From Larix sibirica (lineage: Eukaryota > Streptophyta > Pinopsida > Pinales > Pinaceae), in NCBI GenBank assembly GCA_004151065.3, contig NWUY0300006643.1, forward strand, positions 43,924-64,355: DNA of 20,432 bases. The letters are read 5' to 3'. Under the pieces are notes generated by a model. That model was not told the origin of the DNA. It saw only the letters and a program-made list of their open reading frames with translations, and searched no databases. Position numbers and translations under genes: made by a program. Positions 10,547-17,868 of this stretch are shown here, one piece after another; positions within the stretch are counted from its first letter, which is position 1, and each line of letters starts with the position of its first letter.

Positions 10547-11233
10547 ATGGCGCCCAAGCCGAGAAACCCCAAAAGCAAGATGAGGGATCCCTGTATCCGT
10601 GATTCCTGCAGGGCAAAGAAATCCAACCATGAGCAGTCCAGGGCTTCCCAGTCGACCCATTTTTTCTGCAATCGCATCCCCCAACGGATCCAGGTATAAA
10701 TCGAAGGTCTGGAGAAGGAACTAAGGGAGCAGGTGACGAGCCAGAATATGGAAACTATTCATGATGAGGTGGAAGAGTGGGTACAAGACCCAGGAACAAC
10801 TGCGGGGCGCATTGCTGCCTACGATCGCATTGTTTCCACTTATTGGGTTACTAAAGGCCTATTTTCCCATGTTCTTATGGAACACGAGAACAAAGCCATG
10901 GGAGACACTAAACCGGCATGTGCCTGACGGGAGCACAATAATGACTGTAGATTGATGTACAAGAAGGTTGACCTTATTGCAATGGAGATGGGTATCACTC
11001 TATACACTATGAATCCTCAACCTTCTGTTGGTATTTCCAGTGGCTCGGGTGGTTCTGCGAGATGTGATGATGGTTTCAAAAGATCTGGTGGCGCTGCAAC
11101 CCCCCTGGGGTCCTGGGTGTCAATGTCCCGAACACTCAAGTTGGTCGCAGCAGTGTGTAAGCTACTCTGTATGGGGCCTTTTCATTTTCTGTGTTTTGTG
11201 TATGGCAATTTCCTCATGTGGATGGCCACCTAG
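10547..11233 (+). pseudogene. Broken third reading frame downstream of ORF2, function unknown
   Basis: A single frame runs from ATG 10547 to TAG 11231-11233 with only two interior stops, TAA 10697-10699 and TGA 10925-10927, giving about 229 codons. The start, MAPKPRNPKSK, is basic. The middle (IEGLEKELREQVTSQN and on) is charged and could form a coiled coil. The later part includes MYKKVDLIAMEMGITLY and a Gly/Ser-rich stretch. I recognise no family. It sits between the end of ORF2 and the LINE 3' tail, so it is either an extra ORF of this LINE or a captured or transduced sequence. The CT-rich leader before it would fit a captured mRNA. Confidence 0.5.
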
Positions 11234-11500
11234 TTCAAAGTCATAATAGTAGTAATAGGGTTTGGAGCAGTGTATTCTCAGGCATCTCTTTTTTTACTAG
11301 CTTGATTTTTGTATTAGCAGCAGTATTGGCTGTTTAGGTAGAATGGGGGCTCTGTTGTTTCTTTCTCGAGAAGTTGTTTTAGGCAGTGTGAAAGTTAGAA
11401 CTTTCAGGCAGTTTTGAGTTCTCTTCCCTTAAGTGACTGTGAAGCTATGTATTTCTCGTTGGACTGTTAATATGAAATGTTTTTACTTATAAAAACAAAA
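11234..11500 (+). other. LINE 3' untranslated region and A-rich tail
   Basis: This is T- and G-rich non-coding sequence (TTTGTATTAGCAGCAG, CTCTGTTGTTTCTTTCTCGAG) ending in TTAATATGAAATGTTTTTACTTATAAAAAC. The ending resembles the 3' ends of plant L1 elements, where an ACTTAT-like motif precedes the A tail. The tail is short and mutated. The exact junction with host sequence is not certain. Confidence 0.55.
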
Positions 11501-12035
11501 TAATGAAATTAATGAACTAAGTATATATTAATGATACATCTTATAGGTATATAAGATATAAATAATTTTTTTTTTTTAAGTTTGGAATATTAATAAATTT
11601 CTTCAAAATTTAATTGAAAATTTTATTCTTAAAAACTCTAATCCATTTTTAAAAAAATTACTATCACATTTTAAAAAATTATTTAATATTTTTTTCTAAC
11701 CCTAATACCAAAACCACTTTATAAAAACATAACTAGCAAACCACTTTTCAATGAATAGTTTTATTTTATTAAGCCTTAAAAAAACCAACAAACTTAAAAG
11801 GACACCAGACTAGATCCCTACACATTGACAGCACCTAAAGGAACACTAATAATGTAAACCCTTCAATGTCAACTAATCCAGAAGTTTTTTTTCCAAAAGA
11901 GAACGAATTCTTCATCTCATGCCTTAACTTGTAATGAAAGGTTTGGCCATAACCAAAGTCCTCCAAATCGCCTTCAAACCATTGAATTCCAAATCTGGGC
12001 AATCCCTGATTCAAACTAGCTAATCATGGCTATGG

Positions 12036-12131
12036 TTGCAATAAGCTCCTCATTAGAACTATATAGTGAGCTCTATGTCAGAACCAACAAGCTCCATTGC
12101 AATAAGGTCAATCCTATATAGTGAGCTCTAT
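12036..12131. repeat. Imperfect tandem duplication with identical 18-bp core
   Basis: The core CTATATAGTGAGCTCTAT occurs exactly at 12059-12076 and 12114-12131. Each core is preceded by TTGCAATAAG (from about 12036 and 12097), so the unit is about 55-60 bases and the first copy has a few extra bases. It lies just left of the hairpin at 12165. Confidence 0.85.
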
Positions 12132-12164
12132 CTAAAAGTCTGACAAATTTAAACAAGAGCCACG

Positions 12165-12193
12165 AGGTGGCAATGTCCCCGACATTGCCACCT
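12165..12193. repeat. Perfect inverted repeat, 13-bp arms with 3-base loop
   Basis: AGGTGGCAATGTC (12165-12177) and its exact reverse complement GACATTGCCACCT (12181-12193) flank CCC. Transcribed from either strand it would form a strong hairpin. It has no T tract and lies in non-coding DNA, so a terminator role is not indicated. It could be the tip of a small inverted-repeat element or a structural feature of the gypsy 3' region. Confidence 0.85.
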
Positions 12194-12708
12194 ACTCTAT
12201 TTGCTTGAATTCTCTAGTCTATATCAACACAAACAATTTGAGTAATGATATNTAACATCTGGCTCCAGCTGGGACAAGTGCTCTAAGGGAGAGAGTGCTT
12301 GAGAACCTCAGAATACCTGTTCCACAGCACCCCTCTCATCATCCACAGTCGTGCACCGGCAAACTGTCTACATCATCTTCATATATGTACCTATTCCTAC
12401 ACAGATGCAAACGCTATACCATCCTCTGCAGACTGATCATCAGTGCATATGTATAGAAAACATCATATCAGAAATAACGGTACTGACATAAAATGTTGAA
12501 ACCAAATTCTAATCTAATAACTGAAAATGGTAACATGTTTATTTTATTATGAAAATGAAACAAAGATATGCTAAAAGCCAAAAAGGACTAACTAGAGTGG
12601 CAAACAAAAAGGACAACTAGTTGTTGCTCACTAGAGCTTATTCGCTGCAAAACGTGGTTCAAGGTGACGACCTTTCCTATCATGCTATGGGAGGGAAGCA
12701 ATGCTTGA

Positions 12709-13830
12709 TCAAACACCCATAACCGGGAGTTCCAATTCTTCCCCTTCCAAGGTCTCTAACCAAACTGATCATTTCCCTACGAACTGACTAACTCGATAAG
12801 GTCCCTTCCACAACCTTTCAAGCTTACCATGGTTCCCAGGTTTCTCTTTGTTTTTGTCCCAAAGCAAGACTACATCATCAATGTTGAAGTGCTCATTTCG
12901 AGTGCCTTGATCGAAAGTCCCATTGATCCTTTCATGCTCTATGATTGTCCTATCGAAGGCCTCCCTCCTATTCTCATCAAGCTCCACAAATCTATCTATT
13001 CTCGCTTGGATCTCTTCTTGATTGGACGTACATTAGTGTAATAATTTGTATATTGGGATTTGTAGATTAATAGGAAGTCTGCAATCCTGCCCATACACAA
13101 GTTCAAAAGGGGATTTTCATGTTATCCTCTTCATCGTAGTTCTGTCAGCCCAAACATCATACTTGAGCTTGATGTCCTAGCTTCGCCTGTTGTCCCCTAC
13201 CATCCTCTTAAGGATTCTGATGCTAGACTCAACTAACCTATTTCCTTAGGGGTAGTAGTTTGAGGAGTGGGATAATATTATTCCATGATTTATACAAAAA
13301 AAAATCATTTCAACCTTATTGAATGCCTTAGCATTATATGTTGTCAACTTCAGCAAGCATCCATACCTAGAAACAATTTTATCTTCTAAAAACGCTATCA
13401 CGATCTCAAACGTGGCTCTCTTGGTAGGGATGGCCTTGACCCAATGGGTGAAATATTCGGTGCAGGTGAGGATATACTTGTATACGTTACACGAATTTTC
13501 ATCAAATGGTCCTACAAAATCCATTCCCCATTGTTGAAAAGGAGCTTCTACTATGACAAGGGTCAGCGGAAAAGTCGGTAGTCTTGGCTTACTTGTGAAA
13601 AATTGACACTCCTGACACAACCTAACATAGTTGTGGACATCCTTCAATAGTATAGGACAGTAATATCATGCCCTCATGATCTTGGTAGTTGTTGTCCTTG
13701 GAGCATAATGGCCACCAAATAATCATAAATGCATTTCTTTTATGATTAGTTGGGATTGATCAAGATTGACACACTTAAGGATAATCCCATTAGGGTTCCT
13801 CCATCGAAGACCATCATCAGTCAAAATTTA
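12709..13830 (-). other. Gypsy integrase domain
   Basis: Integrase joins element ends to host DNA. Reading right to left, EMHL with GGHYAPRTTTTKI and then LCQECQFF give the His2-Cys2 finger. The core has QQWGMDFVGPF (first Asp at 13519-13521), then LTTYNAKAF, where the second catalytic residue of D-D-E is Tyr (13336-13338) in place of Asp. The Glu is in RLVESS (13228-13230). The C-terminal part includes VVLLWDKNKEKPGNHGKLERLWKGPYRV in pieces, then GEELELPV. Stops lie at 12769 and in the zinc-finger part. The Asp-to-Tyr change alone would abolish activity. Confidence 0.88.
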
Positions 13831-14011
13831 CTTTGTAGCTTTCGGTCTAAGGGCCCTCCTCTGGTGGTCAACAAGATGGTTGGGGCAAGATAGGTTCTTC
13901 AAATAATAAACTATGTCTGTATACCATTCATGCTCCTCCCAAACACTTGAGGTTATGGCATCAACATTGCTTACTTCAACATGATTGATCTGAGCACTTT
14001 CCCTTTTTTGG

Positions 14012-14512
14012 TTAACCATTGAGCTGAGCTAGCCCCTCCCCTTTCACAATCTTGACTGGTTTAATCTCCAAATCATATTCTTGAATTTGAGAGATATAGT
14101 TTCCCCTTGCACCGACACCGTCCATTTGGGATAGAACATCCGTCATGGCTTGATAAGGGTCATGGGCCTTAATATTGGAATACCCTATATAGGTTTTGAA
14201 GTGTTTTAATGCTTTGACCAGAGCATATGCTTGTTTTCCAGTGATAGTATAATTTAATTCTGTGTCTCTCAAGCTTTTGTTGATGAAGGCTATGGGTTGC
14301 TCGTGATTGTCTTTGTTCTTTTGCAACAATACTCCCGCTATAGTGTCCTCATAGGCGTAGGAGTAGATCGTGAAATCCTTGTTCTGGTCAGGGCAGACTA
14401 ACACAGGGGAAGTAGATATGGCCTTCTTTAGGTTCTTAAATGATGCCTCGCACACCCTGTCCCACACAAATTTCACATCCTTCTTCAGGAGAGCATTTAG
14501 GGGCTTTGCCAA
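14012..14512 (-). other. Native gypsy RNase H domain with catalytic residues lost
   Basis: The frame begins AKPLNALLKKDVKFVWD and includes PVLVCPDQNKDFTIY, IAGVLLQKN, EQPIAFINKSLRDTELNY and KQAYALVKALKHFKTYI, all standard for the RNase H that follows gypsy RT. Where a TDAS motif is expected, this copy has SYAY (14351-14362). Gln stands where the second acidic residue (the KEALA Glu) is expected. The domain probably persists as a structural tether, with the aRNH upstream supplying the activity. The loss could be a lineage trait or damage to this copy. Confidence 0.85.
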
Positions 14513-14589
14513 CTCAGCAAGGTTAGGAATGAATCTTGGGACGAAGTTGGTCTTCCCAAAGAAAGACCGGAGGGTATTTCCATTATGAG

Positions 14590-15290
14590 AGGAGGAATAG
14601 CCTCGATGGCTTGAATTCTATCATGGTTGATCTAGATCCCCTCCTTTGGCACAATATGTCCCAACATCTTTCCTTCATCAATCCCAAAGTTGGACTTCTT
14701 TGGATTTAGGGATATCCCAAACTTCCTACACCTATCAAAAAATTTCCTCGGATGGTCATTGTGATCGCCCTTTCTTTGGAGAACACACTCAGGTCATCTT
14801 GGTAAATATAAATGATTTTGTCAATCAGGTTGTTGAATGCTTGATCCATGTCCCTCCAAAAGGTTGATTTAGCGTGTAGCAGCTCAAATGGAATTCGTAT
14901 GTACTCATAAGTTCCCCAAGGTGTAGTGAACGTTGTTTTCCCCTGTCTTCCTTCTTGATTATATCCAAAGAAAACATCAAGCATGGACAACATCCCCTCC
15001 CTAGTAACATTGTAACAGGTTTTCCATGTTGGGAAAAGGATAGTTATCCTTGAGCGATGCTTGATTTAGGTTCTTGAAATCAATGCAAATCCTTATCTCG
15101 CCATTTTTCTTCTTTACAATCATGGGGTTGGATACCCACGTTTTATGCCTTACAGGCCTAATGATCCCAAGTGCCAACATATTTTCTAACTCCTTCTTAA
15201 CCAGGGGGGCAATTTTGGGTTGATGTTCCTCAACTTCTGCCTATATGGTTTCACTCCTTCCTTTAGCGGGATCGTATGCTCAATCAAAGA
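14590..15290 (-). other. Gypsy reverse transcriptase domain
   Basis: Visible motifs, in order on the minus strand, are EHTIPLKEGVKPYRQKLR, VKKKNGEIRICIDFKNLN, LKDNYPFPNM, LSMLDVFFGYNQ (the motif A Asp is present), TTFTTPWGTYEYIRIPF, and IYIYQDDLSVFSKE with the catalytic YQDD at 14793-14804, then CRKFGISLNPKKSNFGIDEG. These are typical of Ty3/gypsy RT. The blocks lie in different frames with several stops between them, so no continuous RT can be read. Confidence 0.9.
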
Positions 15291-15729
15291 CTAATCAAAG
15301 GTCTTAAGGTCATTGTATGTCCATGCAAAAACATCCTTATATTGGCAGATTAGGTTCTCAATTTATTTGTGTTCTCCCTCGGAGGCATTCTTTCCTGTCC
15401 TAATCATTTTAGGAGAGATTGTCAAGCTTATATTCACCTCGATTACTTCATCCACAGGTTTAGTGTTGCTTCCCTTGTACTCATCATGCTTGTTGAAATT
15501 ATTTTCTAGCGAGATTGACAAGTCCAATAAGTTAGTGCCAAATAAAGGTTGCCCCTTTAATTGATCTTCCAAACTGATCATTAGATGTATAGAACTGTTC
15601 ATGCCCTGCAAGAAGTGTACAATATGGGCATCACTTTCAAAGACTTGACAGTGGTCTTGGTTGTCGGGCACGGATGGCATGAAAAGAACTTCAACTTTGC
15701 AATTCCTCTCAATTAGGGTATCGAGGACC

Positions 15730-16110
15730 TCAAAGGTACTCGCAACAATGAACAGTCCATCAGCAAGTACGTTTTCACTTCTAGGAACATCCTTAATTGA
15801 AAAGGCATCAAAAATCTCAATGGTGTCCCAAACAATGTTCTTGTAGGCACTTAGTCTATCATTCTTGGTTGCAAACCGATCTCTAACCTGTGAGACAATG
15901 AGGTCGGAGTCGTTGACTACACATACATCTAATTTTGGAGTCCCTGATGATTTCTAGCCCTAAAAGCAGGGCCTCATATGCCGCCATGTTATTAGTACAA
16001 TCAAACTCCAGGTGGAACGAGTATATGGTTTCCTCTCCGGAAAGCGAGGTTATAACTACCCCAGCAACAGCACCCTGTCTAGACTGAGCCCCATCAAATT
16101 GCATCCTCCA
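15730..16110 (-). other. Archaeal-type RNase H placed before the RT in gypsy pol
   Basis: The domain opens with WRMQFDGAQSRQGAVAGVV and has CTNNMAAYEALLLGLE, then NDSDLIVSQVRDRF, then VPRSENVLADGL. These carry the four acidic residues of this fold: Asp at 16093-16095, Glu at 15973-15975, Asp at 15909-15911 and Asp at 15759-15761. A frameshift near 15930 separates the second and third. It lies between protease and RT, whereas the aRNH of many Tat elements lies after the RT-RNase H. It would digest RNA in the hybrid during minus-strand synthesis. Confidence 0.85.
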
Positions 16111-16299
16111 GATCTCACTAGGTGGGAAAGGATGTTGTCTGATTTCTTCCCAATAATTTGCTAAGACCGTAAAATTTTCTACTTCATCCGTCGCACATAT
16201 TGCTTCATCAAATAGATAGTCAAGTGTCTCTACATGTTCTCTTATGGGAGGCTCATTAAACAAGGTGGTGAGCTTATTTCTCCCTCTTGGGATGGTTGC

Positions 16300-16620
16300 G
16301 TATTTGAGATCCATCTAAATGTTCCCTCCCAATTTCGTAGCCCATTCTCTGGACAACAACATGCCCCAAACATCGGGGACATCAAGGACCAAAACGTCCA
16401 TAGATAGCTTGATATCAAGGCAAGCATCTAACCTCACTTGCAGACTACCTACCTTCATAGACTGCCTTCACCAGACGGGAGTCCATGCCACACACATTTT
16501 TGAAAGGTCTGGGGAGTCAACTCAAGTTGTTCCATGACTCAGAGGGGCATAATATTTACCTCATCCCTTGAATCTAGCATGCAATTGTGTAGTATAAATT
16601 GATTCACTTAAACTGCAACA
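16300..16620 (-). other. Gypsy aspartic protease domain
   Basis: This would cleave the polyprotein. The active-site segment reads CMLDSRDEVNIMPL, where retroelement proteases have D-S/T-G; here the third residue is Arg (codon complementary to 16566-16568). A TGA at 16539-16541 follows PL. Downstream, SLQVRLDACLDIKLSMDVLV and DVPDVWGMLLSREWATKLGG match the body and C-terminal part of plant gypsy proteases, and continue directly toward the aRNH. The domain is identified by its position and these motifs. Confidence 0.7.
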
Positions 16621-17075
16621 TAGAATGGAGGACACTGTGGATATTTATTGGAGGGTATTTTGCTACCTCTATTTGTTTCCTAAATGGAGTCCTTTTTTGT
16701 TGCACCCCCAAAAAGCTGTTGGCCCTATCATACATTTATGGGACCTTAAAAGGTTCATTTAGAGGAATCGGCATACTAAGCTTGGATAGGAAACCAGAGA
16801 TGTCAATATTCAAACTAGTTTGGCCCATCCCCTTGGTTGGCTCAACTTTCAAACCTAAGAATTCCATGACTTGGGCCCTAATCATCAGGATTTTAACTAA
16901 CTCTTTAAATGACAATGGGATTCAGGAGTTTGACAATTTGTTGGAAATGCTCACCTTTATAGGTTCAGGCTGTTGCGATCCCTCGTTAGTGGTTTTCTTG
17001 GGATATGGGATATATTTTGGCTCCTTCTTCCAAACATTTGTTTGCGAGGAAGTAGTCTTTGCGACGTGTTTATGA

Positions 17076-17720
17076 TTAGGCATGCTTACTTCTTTCGGTG
17101 AAGGCGCCTCCGTCCTTCAGGAATCATCATTTGTCTTAATCATGGCCTTGGGAGTAGGCCTCATCTGACCCGAAAAATATTGTCCCTTTGGGTTTGGGAT
17201 GTCATTCCCTCGAAGCTTCACAGGACAAGAGCTTGGCTTAATACAATGCTTCATCACGTTTTTATGGGTAGATTTACTGAATTTAGGATCATTCTGGTTG
17301 CAGCCTTTCCTTTTGGGTTGGGTTTTAGTTGGAACCTAGGATGTTGAAGTAGAGTTACTATAATCAACCTTGTATATGTGTCTGATGTGTTGATCATGTT
17401 CCCTATTGTCTTCATCTTGTTGTTTTAATAAGATCATGATGTTGGTGACCAGTTCAAATAGTTGAGTCAATAATTTCATAGTCACGCCATTTCCCATTTC
17501 AGCTTCCTCTGAAACGGGCATACTTTCAGGAGAAGGAAGGGCTTAGTTCCGCGAATAAGTAATAGGAATTTCTTGAGGAGTGCAAGAATGATCCAAACTT
17601 CTCGGATTGTAAGGATGGGTTCGGCCTCCAGTGGAATCGAGGGGTGGAGTCGTCATGTGAACTTATGACCTTATTCACTAAAGGTAAAATGTCGTTAAGG
17701 AGGTGAGGATGAAGCAAAAT
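17076..17720 (-). pseudogene. Short gag-like remnant of the gypsy element
   Basis: Between primer site and pol only about 750 bases remain. Two frames, 17526-17717 and 17336-17521, are readable. The second, with EEAEMGNGVTMKLLTQLFEL and QQDEDNREHDQHIRHIY, is charged and helical and looks like the region before a gag core. A basic stretch around 17290 (TQPKRKGCNQNDPKF) follows. I see neither a retrotransposon gag core nor a CCHC knuckle, so the gag is probably largely deleted. A divergent short gag is the alternative. Confidence 0.5.
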
Positions 17721-17843
17721 GATGGCAGTAATAATTTAAGCAAAACAAAAATCAGCGAACAAAAATTATGAATTGATACGATATGATGCAAAATAAAAAC
17801 TAACAAAGGCTCAATCACACAGACCATGGGGTAAGCCTTTACC

Positions 17844-17861
17844 TCGCCGGTAACGGCACCA
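17844..17861 (-). other. Primer binding site, tRNA-Asp type
   Basis: The minus strand reads TGGTGCCGTTACCGGCGA directly inside the right LTR. The complement of a plant tRNA-Asp 3' end is TGGCGCCGTTGCCGGGGA, so 15 of 18 positions agree, including the leading TGG. Tat and Athila elements commonly use this primer. Five A residues on the plus strand (17862-17866) and GTTATCA separate it from the shared LTR sequence. Confidence 0.85.
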
Positions 17862-17868
17862 AAAAAGT

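Larger units (their letters stand above)
4230..11500 (+). mobile_element. L1-type plant LINE, full-length-like but inactivated
   Basis: The order ORF1 (DUF4283-like domain plus CCHC knuckle), then ORF2 (APE-type endonuclease, non-LTR RT, zf-RVT, archaeal-type RNase H), then a 3' region ending in an A-rich tail, is that of plant L1 elements. The 5' edge is set loosely just upstream of the first ORF1 ATG at 4294. The 3' edge follows an ...ATGAAATGTTTTTACTTATAAAAAC tail near 11475-11500, a style common at plant LINE ends. No convincing target-site duplication was found. It lies opposite in strand to the gypsy element that contains it, so it inserted after that element. It carries many stops and at least six frameshifts. 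Confidence 0.85.
11501..12690. other. AT-rich gene-free stretch between LINE tail and gypsy integrase
   Basis: No protein frame of note exists on either strand. From 11500 to about 11800 the sequence is strongly AT-rich, with a run of twelve T at 11566-11577. It also holds a short imperfect tandem repeat (12036-12131), a perfect hairpin (12165-12193) and one undetermined base (about 12252). It should be gypsy 3' untranslated sequence, possibly with a further small insertion. A minus-strand purine tract (complement of 12330-12344) followed by TG could be a polypurine tract, but this cannot be tested without the full right LTR. Confidence 0.5.
12709..17060 (-). pseudogene. Gypsy pol polyprotein, broken
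   Basis: The polyprotein is read leftward as a pre-protease segment (FKELVKILMIRAQVMEFLGL, about 16900), protease, aRNH, a linker with VFAWTYNDLKTF (about 15320), RT, native RNase H, and integrase ending after LETLEGEELELPV near 12711. Frame changes occur near 15930 and 14020 and between the RT blocks. Stops interrupt every domain, for example at 16539-16541 in the protease and 15363-15365 in the linker. It would have been processed by its own protease into the enzymes that copy and integrate the element. With four of its five domains damaged at key residues or frames, it has no function now. Confidence 0.88.

Noticed and set aside
10333-10602. Hydrophobic frame with signal-peptide-like look
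   Set aside because: The hydrophobicity comes from the CT-rich leader, and the frame differs from the more coherent frame starting at 10547.
4198-12276. GCTCCAGCT near 4201 and 12263 as a target-site duplication of the LINE
   Set aside because: Only nine bases match, the flanks differ, and 12263 lies well beyond the LINE tail at about 11500. Chance match.
12330-12344. Minus-strand purine tract followed by TG as the polypurine tract
   Set aside because: Plausible, but other purine tracts exist (for example near 3350), and the LTR end cannot be fixed without the complete right LTR.
12829-13041. Plus-strand frames across the integrase region
   Set aside because: They are shadows of the minus-strand integrase, which has clear motifs.
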